A stretch of DNA of 64,000 bases from Magnetospirillum sulfuroxidans (GTDB taxonomy: Bacteria; Pseudomonadota; Alphaproteobacteria; Rhodospirillales; Magnetospirillaceae), in NCBI RefSeq assembly GCF_018224925.1, contig NZ_JAGTUF010000002.1, positions 62,001-126,000 of the forward strand, in the 5' to 3' direction. A program made the translations under genes and the position numbers. A model generated the notes under the pieces. The model ran no database searches. It worked only from the letters and a program-made list of their open reading frames with translations, and had not been told where the DNA came from. The stretch's first letter is position 1. Each line of letters opens with the position of its first letter. Shown here in pieces: positions 8,564 through 18,310 of this stretch.

Positions 8564-11143
8564 ATGAGCAAGCGTTTTCTTTTGCGCCACAGCATTCCCG
8601 CGGCTTTGGTGGCGGCCTGCGTCGTCACCGCCCTGTGCCTGGGCATTTTCGCCTATATCACCGCCGCCGATCGCCTGCGTATGGCGGCTCAGGAGCGGCT
8701 GACCGCGCTGGCGCAGGCACGCGCCGGCGCCGTTGACACCTTGTTGGAGGGTCTGGTCGGCGATCTGGCCCTGACCGCCAACACCCGCTCTCTTCGCGAC
8801 GGGGTCATCGGCTTGGCCAATGGCTGGCGCTTGGAAGCGGCCAATGGCGACATCACCGCCACCTTGCGGCATCGCTATGTCGATACCAATCCATACGGCC
8901 CCGACACTCTGCATAAACTGGAAAAGCCGGACAGCAACAGCCTGTACGACATGGCGCATCAACGCCTCCAGGCTTGGCTCGATGATTTGCGCCAACGCCG
9001 CCAACTGGCCGACGTCTTGATTGTGTCGCCCAAGGGCGAGGTGCTGTACAGCGTCGCCAAAGCCGAGGATTTCGCCCGCCCCCTGCCCGCCGGAGCCTTG
9101 GCCGATCTGGTCGCCGCCATTGCCTCCGCCCCTCAAGGCGGACAGGTGCGAGCCAGCGATTACGCCCGCCATGGCGATACCAGCGCCGCTTTCCTGGCCG
9201 CGCCGATCCTGCTCGCCCCCAACGCCCCCACCGTTCTGGCGGTTATCGCCTTTCGCCTGCGAGCCGAGGCCTTGGACGCCACCATCGGCAACCCGCAAGG
9301 ATTGGGACAAACCGGCGACGCCTATGTGTTGGGCGCCGATGGCGCCCCGCGCAGCAAGCCGCGTTTCGACCGAGCCACCGCGCCCAAGACCAACATGAGC
9401 GCCAGCGCCGAAGCCGGGCAGTCCTTGGGCCTGAACTGGCGGGTTGTTGCCGACGCCGCCATGGACGAGGTCCTGGCCCCGGTGGACGCCATGCGCAATC
9501 ACATGCTGCTGGCCGGCATCGGCGTGCTGAGCTTGGTCAGCGCCATCGGCGTGCTGTTCGCCCGCGGCATCACCGGACCGTTGGCAGCCATGAGCGGAGC
9601 CATGCAACGTCTGGCCCAGGGCGACCGCGACCTGACCATTCCCGCCACCGATCGCAACGACGAAATCGGCGCCATGGCCCAGGCCATGGCCGTGTTTCGC
9701 CAAGCCCTGGCCCAGGCCGACCAGTTGCGGCACGAACAAGATCAGCAGAACCAGAAGCGGGAATTGCGCAGCCGCGATCTCGACAAGGCCATGCGCGACT
9801 TCGAAACCCAGGTCGGCACCATCGTCCACGCGGTCACCCTGGCCGCGGGAAAATTGCAGACCGACGCCCAAGCCATGTCCCGTGACGCCGAGCACACCCG
9901 CCAGCAGACCGAAAGCGGTGGGGCCGAAGCCGACCGCACCGCCGGCAGCGTCAACACGATGGCGGCGGCGGCAACCCAATTGGCGGCCTCTATCGACGAG
10001 ATCGACCGCCGCATGCGCGACACCGGCCGGGTCACCGGAACCGCGGTCGAACACGCCGCCCAAGCCGGCGAGGCCATGCACAAAGTGGTGGAAAATTCGA
10101 AAGAAATCGAAGGCGTCTTGCGCACCATCGCGCTGATCGCCAATCAAACCAACCTGTTGGCCCTGAACGCCACCATCGAGGCGGCACGCGCCGGCGAAGC
10201 CGGTAAGGGCTTCGCCGTGGTGGCCGAAGAAGTCAAGCATCTGGCCCAACAAACCGCCCAGGCCACTGATGAAATATCCGGCCAAATCAACGCCATGCGG
10301 GCGGTGACCGACGGCGCCGCCAGCGCCATGGACGGCATCATCGAGGTTGTCGGCGATATCGGCCGGCTGGCCACGGAAATGACCACGGCAATCGAGGAAC
10401 AGGGCAACGCCACCCGCGAAATCGCCCACGGCGCCGAACTGGCGGCACAGGCCACCCACGCCGTCAACGCCATCATCGGCAGCGTCGGCAAGGCCAGCCT
10501 GTCGACTCAGAGCACGGCGCAATCCGTGCTGGATTCATCACACCACTTGGCCCAGCAAGCCGAACATCTGCGCGGCGAGATCGAATCTTTTCTCGCCCAT
10601 GTGGCCGACACCGGCTTTCATTCCGACGACGAACCGTTCATCACCCTGGCGCAGCAAAAGGCGGCCGCCATCGCCGCCGCCTTCGAGAACGCGCTCGACC
10701 ACGGCCGGATCAGTCTCGATGCTTTATTCGACCAGGATTATCAGCCCGTCCCGGCGACGGCTCCGCAACAGCACCTGACCGCTTTCGTCGCCCTGACCGA
10801 TCAGTTGTTGCCGCCGCATCAAGATCCGGTGCTGGATTTCGATGCTCGCGTCGCTTTTTGCACCGCCGTCGACCGCAACGGCTTTCTTCCCACCCACAAC
10901 CCGGACTTTTCCCAACCGCAAAGCCAAGATCCCGATTGGAACAACGCCCATTGCCGCAACCGCCGCCTGTTTGACGACCAAACCGGACTGGACGCCGCCC
11001 GCAACACCGAACCGTTCTTGCTGCAATCTTATCGTCGCAACATGGGCGGGGGGAAATACGTGATGATGAAGGATGCCTCGGCCCCGATCATGGTGCGCGG
11101 CCGCCATTGGGGGGCCTTGCGCATTGGCTACCGCATCAGCTGA
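8564..11143 (+). CDS. Transmembrane methyl-accepting chemotaxis protein with C-terminal accessory domain
   Basis: An 859-residue chemoreceptor. The start at 8564 ([12 protein letters not shown]...) has GGGAGGA at 8554-8560; an in-frame ORF opens at 8477 without such a site. A first membrane segment (about 12-34) and a second (about 310-332) enclose a periplasmic sensor region of about 275 residues, probably dCache type. HAMP follows (about 335-390), then the signalling hairpin with [20 protein letters not shown] near residue 527. The last 170 residues repeat the Cys/His/Trp-rich domain of the preceding chemoreceptor ([17 protein letters not shown] ... [11 protein letters not shown]) at roughly three-quarters identity, which indicates duplication. 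Confidence 0.92.
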   Translation: MSKRFLLRHSIPAALVAACVVTALCLGIFAYITAADRLRMAAQERLTALAQARAGAVDTLLEGLVGDLALTANTRSLRDGVIGLANGWRLEAANGDITATLRHRYVDTNPYGPDTLHKLEKPDSNSLYDMAHQRLQAWLDDLRQRRQLADVLIVSPKGEVLYSVAKAEDFARPLPAGALADLVAAIASAPQGGQVRASDYARHGDTSAAFLAAPILLAPNAPTVLAVIAFRLRAEALDATIGNPQGLGQTGDAYVLGADGAPRSKPRFDRATAPKTNMSASAEAGQSLGLNWRVVADAAMDEVLAPVDAMRNHMLLAGIGVLSLVSAIGVLFARGITGPLAAMSGAMQRLAQGDRDLTIPATDRNDEIGAMAQAMAVFRQALAQADQLRHEQDQQNQKRELRSRDLDKAMRDFETQVGTIVHAVTLAAGKLQTDAQAMSRDAEHTRQQTESGGAEADRTAGSVNTMAAAATQLAASIDEIDRRMRDTGRVTGTAVEHAAQAGEAMHKVVENSKEIEGVLRTIALIANQTNLLALNATIEAARAGEAGKGFAVVAEEVKHLAQQTAQATDEISGQINAMRAVTDGAASAMDGIIEVVGDIGRLATEMTTAIEEQGNATREIAHGAELAAQATHAVNAIIGSVGKASLSTQSTAQSVLDSSHHLAQQAEHLRGEIESFLAHVADTGFHSDDEPFITLAQQKAAAIAAAFENALDHGRISLDALFDQDYQPVPATAPQQHLTAFVALTDQLLPPHQDPVLDFDARVAFCTAVDRNGFLPTHNPDFSQPQSQDPDWNNAHCRNRRLFDDQTGLDAARNTEPFLLQSYRRNMGGGKYVMMKDASAPIMVRGRHWGALRIGYRIS

Positions 11144-11178
11144 TTCCAGACGGCGGTGCGGGATGCTAAAGTGGCGCC

Positions 11179-11700
11179 ATGCTTATCCGCCCCTCCACCA
11201 CCGCCGACATCGCCGCCGCCCAGGCCATCTATGCCCATCATGTGCTGACCGGCAGCGCCAGTTTCGAACTTGATCCGCCGGCGATGGAGGAAATGGCCCG
11301 TCGCCGCGCCGCCTTGACCGACAAGGGATTGCCCTGGCTGGTGGCCGAGACTGGCGGGATCGTGCGCGGCTATGCCTATGCCGGCCCCTATCGGACCCGG
11401 CCAGCCTATGACTGGACGCTGGAGGATTCCATCTACATTCATGCCGATGCCCGTGGCCAAGGCATCGGCAAGGCCTTGTTGACCCGCCTGTTGGACGAAT
11501 GCACCGCCTTGGGCTATCGCCAGATGATCGCGGTCATCGGCGATTCCGCCAACACCGGCTCCATATGCCTGCATCGTTCCTGCGGCTTCAACGATGCTGG
11601 AATCCTTAAAGCGGTCGGCTGGAAATTCGGCCGCTGGATCGACAGCGTCCTGATGCAAAAACCGTTGGGCGACGGCGATACGCAGCCGATCAAAGACTGA
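11179..11700 (+). CDS. GNAT family N-acetyltransferase (phosphinothricin-acetyltransferase-like)
   Basis: A 173-residue acetyl-CoA-dependent N-acetyltransferase. It has the GNAT N-terminus MLIRPSTTADIAAAQAIYAH, the central FELDPPAMEEMARR typical of the Pat/Bar subgroup, and the acetyl-CoA loop DARGQGIGKALL at about residues 94-105. A C-terminal GWKFGRWIDSVLMQK is typical of the same subgroup. Subgroup members acetylate phosphinothricin or methionine sulfoximine; the natural substrate here is unknown. Monocistronic, 35 bases after the chemoreceptor gene. Confidence 0.88.
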   Translation: MLIRPSTTADIAAAQAIYAHHVLTGSASFELDPPAMEEMARRRAALTDKGLPWLVAETGGIVRGYAYAGPYRTRPAYDWTLEDSIYIHADARGQGIGKALLTRLLDECTALGYRQMIAVIGDSANTGSICLHRSCGFNDAGILKAVGWKFGRWIDSVLMQKPLGDGDTQPIKD

Positions 11701-11795
11701 AGCTCAGCCATGCGCACAAGCCCCTGGTAAACAAGCCCCACCGATCGCAGATTAATGATTGATCCATGGCAAATCCCAAAGCAAAGGAGGTCGCC

Positions 11796-12311
11796 ATGCG
11801 CCCGTTCATACTTTCCCTGGCGGTTGCCGTCCTGGCCTTGACCGCCCCATTGTCGGCCCAGGCCGGCGATTATGGCCCCAAACCGAACATCGCCATGGCC
11901 GCCAAGGGCGGTTGGTGGGACGCCGACGTCAACGGCTTCAGTGGTGGTCCGGCTTATGGCCTGGAACTCTCCGCCGATGATATCTGGAGCGAAATGCCTG
12001 CCGGCAAGCTCCGCCACATGCTGTCATGGAACCATGCCGACAGCGACGGCTTGAAACTCGACAGCGCCGAATGGAACCTGCATTGGGTGTTTCAATCCAA
12101 TTCCGGCGTGTGGATCGGGGCCGGCCCCGGCCTGGGCTATGTCTGGGCCGACGGCAAGGATCTGGATGACGGTATCGGTGTCCAATTCGGCGTTTCCGCC
12201 ACCTATATCCAAGGGCACGCCTTGTTTGGGATCGAAAGCCGCTATCAGTGGACCGAGGCCGAAAGCGCCAACAATTGGCTGACCATGGCCAAAATCGGCT
12301 ACGCCTTTTAA
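11796..12311 (+). CDS. Small outer-membrane beta-barrel protein
   Basis: A 171-residue exported protein. The start at 11796 has a near-perfect Shine-Dalgarno (AAAGGAGG at 11783-11790) and gives a signal peptide MRPFILSLAVAVLALTAPLSAQA. The mature part alternates hydrophobic and polar residues and is rich in Gly, Trp and Tyr (GPAYGLELS, WIGAGPGLGYVWADG). It ends in aromatic Phe (MAKIGYAF), the usual outer-membrane assembly signal. About eight strands fit an OmpW/opacity-like barrel. The specific role is unknown. Confidence 0.75.
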   Translation: MRPFILSLAVAVLALTAPLSAQAGDYGPKPNIAMAAKGGWWDADVNGFSGGPAYGLELSADDIWSEMPAGKLRHMLSWNHADSDGLKLDSAEWNLHWVFQSNSGVWIGAGPGLGYVWADGKDLDDGIGVQFGVSATYIQGHALFGIESRYQWTEAESANNWLTMAKIGYAF

Positions 12312-12320
12312 AACACAGTT

Positions 12321-12355
12321 TCAAGCTGCGGTATATAGAGCCTATCGCAGCTTGA
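12321..12355. repeat. 10-bp inverted repeat between barrel gene and hemerythrin gene
   Basis: TCAAGCTGCG (12321-12330) and CGCAGCTTGA (12346-12355) are perfect inverse complements with a 15-base loop. It lies 10 bases after the barrel stop, so it may be an mRNA-stabilising or rho-assisted terminator hairpin; no T-run follows. Its right arm runs into the FNR-like box. Confidence 0.5.
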
Positions 12356-12365
12356 TAAAGGTCAA
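12352..12365 (+). promoter_or_regulatory. FNR/FixK-type binding box upstream of the hemerythrin gene
   Basis: TTGAT-AAAG-GTCAA matches the FNR/FixK consensus TTGAT-N4-ATCAA with one mismatch. It is centred 65 bases before the ATG of the hemerythrin-domain gene, a usual distance for activation by an oxygen-responsive Crp/FNR regulator. The match is seen in sequence; regulation is inferred. Confidence 0.5.
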
Positions 12366-12423
12366 ATACCATATTGTTTTTGTCGGGTATTAAGGCGGCA
12401 TTCCCAGCACAGGAAAGACCGCC

Positions 12424-12843
12424 ATGCGCCCGACCGAAACCTATCGCAAACACCACCAGGAACTCCGCGCCATCGCCAGCCGCATCGAAGCGGTTCTGGA
12501 CGCCGCCGCCATCACCGCCGATCCCAGCGCGGCGGTCGTGGCGGTGCGTGAATTGTTCGGCAAGTTCTCCATCCATTTGGCCTTGGAAGATAACAGCCTG
12601 TACCCGCGTTGCCTGCGTCACGACGATCTTGACCTGCGCCAGATCGCCACCCGGTTTCAAACCGAAATGGGCGATTTGGGAACCCGCTTCGATTCCTACA
12701 AGCGATCCTGGCCCGGCCCCTTGGCCATTGCCCGCAATCCCCCCCAATTCGTCGCCGACACCATCACGGTGCTGGCCCTGCTCAAGACCAGGGTCGCGCG
12801 GGAGGAAAGCGAATTCTACGATATTGTCGATAAAGTCGCGTGA
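12424..12843 (+). CDS. Hemerythrin-domain (HHE) protein
   Basis: A 139-residue all-helical protein of the hemerythrin HHE cation-binding type. Candidate di-iron ligands are H10/H11 and E13 in KHHQELR, then H and E in FSIHLALEDNSLYPR (about residues 54-60). There is a late acidic motif near the C-terminus (REESEFYDIV). Such proteins bind O2 or NO or repair iron clusters. The FNR-like box upstream suggests induction at low oxygen. It is an atypical single-domain member; one or two ligands of a classical hemerythrin are not obvious, so O2 binding is not certain. Confidence 0.75.
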   Translation: MRPTETYRKHHQELRAIASRIEAVLDAAAITADPSAAVVAVRELFGKFSIHLALEDNSLYPRCLRHDDLDLRQIATRFQTEMGDLGTRFDSYKRSWPGPLAIARNPPQFVADTITVLALLKTRVAREESEFYDIVDKVA

Positions 12844-12886
12844 AAGCCTTGCATGCCGGGCGCAGGGATGATGTGATCCGCCCCCC

Positions 12887-14095
12887 ATGCGAAAACTCAT
12901 CCTTGCCCTGCCCGTCCTGCTGGCCAGCGCAGCCGCCGGCGCTGGCGAAGCGCCGCCGCCGGCCTCTATCGTCATCGACGCCGTCTCTGGCGCCATCTTG
13001 CAGCAAAGCCAAGCCGGCCAGCCCCGCCATCCGGCTTCCTTGACCAAGATGATGACGGTTTACCTTGCCTTCCAAGCCATGGCCGCCGGCAAGGCCGATG
13101 CCGCCACCCGCATCACCGTCTCGGATAAGGCGGCAAGCCAAGGCGGCTCGGTTCTTGGCTTGAAAGCCGGCTCCACCATCGGTCTGGCCGAAGCGCTGAA
13201 ATCCCTGGTGGTCCGTTCCGCCAATGATTCGGCGGTGGCGGTGGCCGAGCATCTGGCCGGCAGCGAGGCGGCCTTTGCCCAGCGCATGAGCGAACAGGCC
13301 CAACGCTTGGGCATGAATGCCAGTCATTTCCTCAATGCCACCGGCCTGACCGCCCCCGGCCACCTCACCACCGCCCGCGACATGGCGGTGCTGGCCTTGG
13401 CGCTGAGGCGCGATTTCCCGCAGCGTTGGCCGCTGTTCGCCAGCACCTCCATGCACTGGGGCAAGGCCAATCTGCCCACCGTCAACGGCTTCGTCGCCTC
13501 GTATCCGGGGGCCGAGGGCCTCAAGACCGGCTTCACCTGCCCGGCCGGATATAATCTGGCCGCCGCCGCCACCCGCAACGGCCACAGCGCCATCGCGATC
13601 GTCATGGGCGCGGCGGCCAAGGGCCAGCGTCTGACCCTGACATCGGGACTGATGAACAAGGCCTTCACCGCCCCGGCCGGCGGCAATTTGTTGCAATTGG
13701 CCAATGATGATCGCAGCCCCCCGGATCTGTCGGCCCAGGTCTGTGCCGGCGGGACCATGCCCGGCGACATCGCCTCGGCCGCCCGCATGCCCCCCGGTTG
13801 GGCCATCGAAGTGGCCTTTGGTCGCGATGAAGCCGCCGTGCGCCGGAAATTGGCCCAGCGCCAGCGGGAAGTTTCCCCGGCCTTGGGCGGCGGCAAGCCG
13901 ATCGTGACCATCAAACCGTTCGACGGCGTACGCTATCGCGGCCTGATCGCCGGCCTGAAAGAGGACAAGGCGATCAGCGTTTGCCTGAAATTGCGTCAGA
14001 CCGACGAAAATAACTGCCTGGTTCTGCCCCCCGCCGCCGTAGCAGGAGCGGTCGAGGCGGAACGCCGCTGGCGTATGCTCTCGGCCCGCGAATAA
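12887..14095 (+). CDS. D-alanyl-D-alanine carboxypeptidase (PBP5/6-type, peptidase S11)
   Basis: A 402-residue periplasmic penicillin-binding protein that trims the terminal D-Ala of peptidoglycan stem peptides. Signal peptide at residues 1-20. All three active-site motifs are present: S51-L-T-K54, S110-A-N112 and K212-T-G214. The C-terminal 70 residues (YRGLIAGLKEDKAIS...CLVL) look like a SPOR-type peptidoglycan-binding domain instead of the membrane-anchor helix of classical PBP5. It follows the hemerythrin gene by 43 bases and may be co-transcribed with it. Confidence 0.9.
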   Translation: MRKLILALPVLLASAAAGAGEAPPPASIVIDAVSGAILQQSQAGQPRHPASLTKMMTVYLAFQAMAAGKADAATRITVSDKAASQGGSVLGLKAGSTIGLAEALKSLVVRSANDSAVAVAEHLAGSEAAFAQRMSEQAQRLGMNASHFLNATGLTAPGHLTTARDMAVLALALRRDFPQRWPLFASTSMHWGKANLPTVNGFVASYPGAEGLKTGFTCPAGYNLAAAATRNGHSAIAIVMGAAAKGQRLTLTSGLMNKAFTAPAGGNLLQLANDDRSPPDLSAQVCAGGTMPGDIASAARMPPGWAIEVAFGRDEAAVRRKLAQRQREVSPALGGGKPIVTIKPFDGVRYRGLIAGLKEDKAISVCLKLRQTDENNCLVLPPAAVAGAVEAERRWRMLSARE

Positions 14096-14180
14096 TCACT
14101 TGATGATTGCCGAAAGAACGACAAAACGCGCATAATGGCCCCGACAAGACCACTCCACCCGTCGGCAGAAGGCTAGGCAC

Positions 14181-14540
14181 GTGGACAGACGCCACCGCAA
14201 TCCGTTGGAAACACTGAGTCACCGCCTGCACATCATGGGAAATGTGCTGGGGTTTTTGTGTTGCGCCTGGATCGCCGTGGTCGGCACCACCTTGCTGGCC
14301 GAAATCAACGCCGACAATGTCGGCAACCACCGTTCCCCCGCCATGGTTGAGCGGATGAAGGAATGTGACGGCGCCTTCGCCCAGCGCTTTGCCTGCACCG
14401 ACGACATCTTGTTGCGCGGCGAACGCGGCGGCGCCACCGAAGTCTTCTTACGACTGCTCGCCACCGTGATGCTGCCGGCGGTGGCGTGGTCCATGTGGCG
14501 CGCGGTGCTGGACAAGACAGATCGCCTTTGCCGACATTAA
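14181..14540 (+). CDS. Small membrane protein of unknown function
   Basis: A 119-residue protein with a GTG start at 14181. Two hydrophobic segments are seen, about residues 19-40 (GNVLGFLCCAWIAVVGTTLL) and 90-107 (LLATVMLPAVAWSMWRAV). The loop between them has two cysteines (KECDGAFAQRFACTDD). No recognised family. It sits between the carboxypeptidase and the binding-protein/kinase pair. Confidence 0.6.
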   Translation: MDRRHRNPLETLSHRLHIMGNVLGFLCCAWIAVVGTTLLAEINADNVGNHRSPAMVERMKECDGAFAQRFACTDDILLRGERGGATEVFLRLLATVMLPAVAWSMWRAVLDKTDRLCRH

Positions 14541-14602
14541 TCCGTTGACCGCTCCGGCAAGGTGGTTTTCTCTGGTCTGGATTTTACTTGCGGGTCCAAC
14601 CG

Positions 14603-15358
14603 ATGATACGCGCCATCCTAAGTCTTTGCCTGATCATCGGCCTTGCCGCCCCGTCGGCACGGGCACAAGATGTCGTGATCGGCATCACCACGACGGCCCA
14701 ACCCTTCATCATCACCGATCCCAGCGGCCGGCTTGACGGTTTCAATGTCGAATTGGCCAAGCTGTTGTGTCAACGCATGGCGCGGCGCTGTTCGTTGGAA
14801 CCAACGACATTCCCCCTGCTCCTCGCCGGCATCGAGGAAGGCACCTTCCAGATCGGCATCGGCAACACCTTGAAAACCGCCGAACGCGAAAACAAGATGT
14901 TGTTCTCGGCCCCGATCTGGCGATCCACCAGCAGCTTCGTCGGCGCCGCCGGCATGGCGGTCGTCGATCCATCCCAGGCCCGCGCCCAACACCCTGTCTG
15001 CGTCGTGCGCAAAAGCATCCAGGAGACATTTCTGGCCGAGCAGCCCGGTCCGGCGGAAAATCTCATGGCCGTCTCGACCTTTCGCGAGCTTTTCGACCGG
15101 TTGACCGCCGGAACCTGCCGCCTGGCCCTGCTGCCCACCGTCAGCGTCCTGGAATTCCTGAGCCGCAACCAAGGCCGCGGCTTTGATTATATCGGCCCCC
15201 CCTTGCGCGATCCGCGCCTGTCGGGAACGGTCCACATCGTCGTCACCAAAGGTCGACCGGAAGTGCTGGAAGCGCTGGACGCCGCCATCAGCACCATCTT
15301 GCGCGACGGCAGCTATCGCCCGCTGATTGCCCGCTACTTCCCCTTCGACATTTTGTAA
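14603..15358 (+). CDS. Periplasmic solute-binding protein (SBP_bac_3) paired with a histidine kinase
   Basis: A 251-residue periplasmic binding protein. The ATG at 14603 gives a signal peptide (MIRAILSLCLIIGLAAPSARA); the ORF also extends upstream to a TTG at 14588. The fold signature of family 3 amino-acid-type binding proteins is seen in FIITDPSGRLDGFNVELAKLL and in EEGTFQIGIGNTLKTAER. No transporter subunits are nearby. Its stop is 5 bases before the GTG of a membrane histidine kinase, so it more likely serves as a sensory component, as in BvgS-like systems, than in uptake. Ligand unknown. Confidence 0.85.
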   Translation: MIRAILSLCLIIGLAAPSARAQDVVIGITTTAQPFIITDPSGRLDGFNVELAKLLCQRMARRCSLEPTTFPLLLAGIEEGTFQIGIGNTLKTAERENKMLFSAPIWRSTSSFVGAAGMAVVDPSQARAQHPVCVVRKSIQETFLAEQPGPAENLMAVSTFRELFDRLTAGTCRLALLPTVSVLEFLSRNQGRGFDYIGPPLRDPRLSGTVHIVVTKGRPEVLEALDAAISTILRDGSYRPLIARYFPFDIL

Positions 15359-15363
15359 ATTCC

Positions 15364-17616
15364 GTGACGACGACCACCGCCCAAGAACACCTGCCGTCAT
15401 TACGGCGCCGTTTGGCCGCCGTGGGGCTGGCCTTGACCATTGCCGTGCTGGCGGCGCTGGTGGCCATGACGATTTCAGGCGCCAGCACCCATGCCTTGAT
15501 CGAGGCCAGCCGGGAAGAAACGCTTCCGCGCATTTTGGAACGCCAGCGCGCCACCGCCAATCTGGAGCGCCTGATCCGCTTCGGCTGGGTCGCCGCCACC
15601 GCCAACGCGCCCAATGATTGGCGGCAAGCTTCGATTACCGCTCAGGCTTTGGCTTTTCATCCGTCCCTGACCTTCGATGAGGATTTGCGCAATCAGGTCA
15701 TGGCGGTGCACGGGACCATCCGCCAGGTGGTGGCGCAGCGGGAACGGGCCTATGCCTTGCGCGCCCAGGCCGACGCCGCCCCCCGGATGGCGGAGTTGGA
15801 CAAGATCGCCCGCGATTTGTGGATGCCCCAGGAAAGCATCCTGGTCAACCTGCAAGGAAGGCTGGCCGACGACGCCACCCGGTTGATGATCGAGCGATTC
15901 GACCGTCTTTCAGCCATTTCCGACCTGACCCGACGCTCTGGCATCGCCGTTGGGGTATTCATCTTGCTGATCTTGGCGGCGGCGGCGCTGATTATCCGCA
16001 GCAATCTGTTAATTCCGGTTTTGCGGGTGGCGCAATCCATGCGCAACACCCTTGACGGCGCCACTCAAGCCCAGCCCTTGCCTCATCCGGCCACCGCCGA
16101 GATGGCGGTCATGCAAGACGCGGCGATGCAATTGCGCGATGCCCTGCACCGGGCCAGCCTGCGTGAATTCGCCCTAAGCGCCAGCGAACAGCGTCTCAGT
16201 TCGATCTTTGCCACCTCGGAAGCGGCGATCGTCTTGTCCGATTCGCTGGGCCAGGTGATGCAGGCCAATGATGCCTTCCTGCGCCTGATCGGCGCCGACG
16301 AGGCCTTGGACCTCCACATGCGGACCTTGACCCATGCCGACGACCGCCTGCGTGAAAGTCTGCTGCAAGAGCCCATGATAAATGGGCAGGTCAATCGCTA
16401 TCGCTTGGACAAACGCTTTGTCCGCCACGATGGCAGCTGCATCTGGGTCGACGCGTCGGTGCGCGCGATCCGCAACGGCAATAACCCGCCACACCAATTC
16501 GTCACCGTGGCCATCGACATCTCCGAACGCGTCCGGGCAGAGCAGGATTTGCGCTTCATTCGCGCCCTGGTCGATCAAAGCGCCGACCCGATCTATTGCA
16601 TGGACCCGCATGACGGTGGCCGCATGGTTTGGGTCAACGCCGCCACCTGCCGCCATTTCGGCAAATCAGCGGCCGAGCTGATGGCCATGCGCATCCCCGA
16701 TTGGGACCCCAATTTCAACTCAATAACGGCCGAAACTCTGTGGAATACGCCAGAGCTTCACAACACCCGCATTCTCGAAACCACGCACCGCGCCGCCGGC
16801 GGCGACATTATTGCGGTGGAAGTCTCGGCCTCGTGGCTGGAACATGACGGCCGCAGCTACATCGCCGGCTATATTCGTGATATCCGCGACCGTAACCGCA
16901 TGCTGGCGGCGGTGCGCCGCTCGAACGAGGATTTGCAGCAATTCGCCTATGTCGCCTCGCATGACCTGCAAGAGCCCTTGCGCATGGTCGCCAGCTTCCT
17001 GCAATTGCTGGAACGCCGCTATGGCGAACGGCTGGACGCGGCGGGACGCGAATACATCCAATTCGCCGTCGATGGCGCCATCCGCATGAAACAGCTGATC
17101 GAGGATCTGCTGGCCTATTCCCGGATCGATTCCCGCGGCATGCAGCCCAAATCCGTTGATTTGACCAAGATCATCCAAGCCGCCTGCGACAATCTGGTTT
17201 CGGCCTTTGCCGATAGCGGTGGCCGGATCAGCTATCCCCCAGACCTGCCGCACATCATGGGCGACGAAACCCAGCTGGTGCGTCTGCTGCAAAACCTGAT
17301 CGGCAATGCCCTGAAATACCGCGCGGCCGACCGCTTCCCCGAAATCACCGTATCGGCCCATCGTCAGGCGGACACCTGGATCATTTCAATACAAGACAAC
17401 GGAATCGGCATCTCGCCCGAGTATCACGACAGAATTTTCATGATCTTCCAACGTCTGCACGGAATCGGCGCATACGAAGGAACGGGGATCGGCCTTGCCA
17501 TATGCAAACGAATTGTCGAGCGCCATGGTGGGGAAATATGGGTCCAATCCCAAGAAAACACGGGATCGACCTTCAATTTTACCGTTTCAGCCGTAGATAC
17601 CGAACCCCATCAATAG
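15364..17616 (+). CDS. Membrane PAS sensor histidine kinase
   Basis: A 750-residue kinase with GTG start. Membrane segments at about 17-39 and 193-215 enclose a periplasmic helical region of about 150 residues. Two PAS domains follow (about 275-395 and 395-515), then a phytochrome-type HisKA box with the phospho-accepting H533 in YVASHDLQEPLRM. The C-terminal ATPase domain has NLIGNALKYR, DNGIGISPEYHDRIF and GTGIGLAICKRIVERHGG. No receiver gene is adjacent. It probably receives input from the co-transcribed binding protein (5-base gap) as well as through its PAS domains. Confidence 0.9.
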   Translation: MTTTTAQEHLPSLRRRLAAVGLALTIAVLAALVAMTISGASTHALIEASREETLPRILERQRATANLERLIRFGWVAATANAPNDWRQASITAQALAFHPSLTFDEDLRNQVMAVHGTIRQVVAQRERAYALRAQADAAPRMAELDKIARDLWMPQESILVNLQGRLADDATRLMIERFDRLSAISDLTRRSGIAVGVFILLILAAAALIIRSNLLIPVLRVAQSMRNTLDGATQAQPLPHPATAEMAVMQDAAMQLRDALHRASLREFALSASEQRLSSIFATSEAAIVLSDSLGQVMQANDAFLRLIGADEALDLHMRTLTHADDRLRESLLQEPMINGQVNRYRLDKRFVRHDGSCIWVDASVRAIRNGNNPPHQFVTVAIDISERVRAEQDLRFIRALVDQSADPIYCMDPHDGGRMVWVNAATCRHFGKSAAELMAMRIPDWDPNFNSITAETLWNTPELHNTRILETTHRAAGGDIIAVEVSASWLEHDGRSYIAGYIRDIRDRNRMLAAVRRSNEDLQQFAYVASHDLQEPLRMVASFLQLLERRYGERLDAAGREYIQFAVDGAIRMKQLIEDLLAYSRIDSRGMQPKSVDLTKIIQAACDNLVSAFADSGGRISYPPDLPHIMGDETQLVRLLQNLIGNALKYRAADRFPEITVSAHRQADTWIISIQDNGIGISPEYHDRIFMIFQRLHGIGAYEGTGIGLAICKRIVERHGGEIWVQSQENTGSTFNFTVSAVDTEPHQ

Positions 17617-17648
17617 TACCGATGACTTCCTTCTAATCACGACTCAAA

Positions 17649-17671
17649 TGGGCAAGAATGCCCACCTATTT
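17649..17671 (+). terminator. Weak candidate terminator after the histidine kinase
   Basis: TGGGCA (17649-17654) pairs with TGCCCA (17659-17664) around AGAA, followed by CCTATTT. The T-tract is poor, so termination may be partial. Confidence 0.35.
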
Positions 17672-17777
17672 GCAAACCGTTTACAATACCGATGCCCTTG
17701 TCTTCTCTTAAAGTGATGACAGTCCCGCGTGGTGACGGTATCTTCCGGCCAATCGCCAGACCATCGGGGCATGACTA

Positions 17778-18299
17778 ATGGATCGTATTGTCACCGGAAC
17801 CGAACGTACCTTTCCGACAGACGAAATCATCGTCAGCAAGACCGATACGACCGGGCGGATCATCTATGCCAACGATGTGTTTATCGACATCAGCGGCTAT
17901 CGCCCGGAAGAAGTGCTGGGACAGCCACACAGCATGATCCGTCACCCCGACATGCCGCGTGCCGTGTTCAAGCTTTTGTGGGACCGCATCAGTCAAGGAC
18001 ACGAAGTCTTTGCCTATGTGGTCAACCGCAGCAAGAACGGCGATCATTATTGGGTTCTGGCCCACGTCACCCCCAGCGTCGATGCCGAAGGCAAGATCAT
18101 CGGCTACCATTCCTGCCGCCGCGCGCCCAAGCGGAGCGCGGTTGACACCATCAGCGCCTTGTATGCCCGCCTGCGTCAGGTCGAAAGCACGGATGATCGC
18201 AAGGCCGGCCTGGAAAAATCATCAGCCATGCTGCTGGAGGCGGTGACGGCGCTGGGCTTTTCCAGCTACGACCGCTTCGTGTTGAGCCTGGGCCGTTAG
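17778..18299 (+). CDS. Aer-type PAS-domain sensory protein
   Basis: A 173-residue cytoplasmic protein. Residues about 20-118 form a PAS domain closely matching the FAD-binding redox PAS of the aerotaxis receptor Aer: [39 protein letters not shown] and [13 protein letters not shown] are the family signatures. The remaining helical tail (to 173) has no recognised domain. Its stop codon is part of the TAGGAG that serves as Shine-Dalgarno for the chemoreceptor downstream, so the two are translationally linked. Together they look like a split aerotaxis/energy-taxis receptor. Confidence 0.85.
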   Translation: MDRIVTGTERTFPTDEIIVSKTDTTGRIIYANDVFIDISGYRPEEVLGQPHSMIRHPDMPRAVFKLLWDRISQGHEVFAYVVNRSKNGDHYWVLAHVTPSVDAEGKIIGYHSCRRAPKRSAVDTISALYARLRQVESTDDRKAGLEKSSAMLLEAVTALGFSSYDRFVLSLGR

Positions 18300-18310
18300 G
18301 AGCATCCGCC

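Noticed and set aside
8498-10522. Long minus-strand ORF (674 codons) opposite the chemoreceptor
   Set aside because: It is antisense to a clear chemoreceptor; long opposite-frame ORFs are expected in GC-rich genes, and its translation is Gly/Gln/His-rich without domain motifs.
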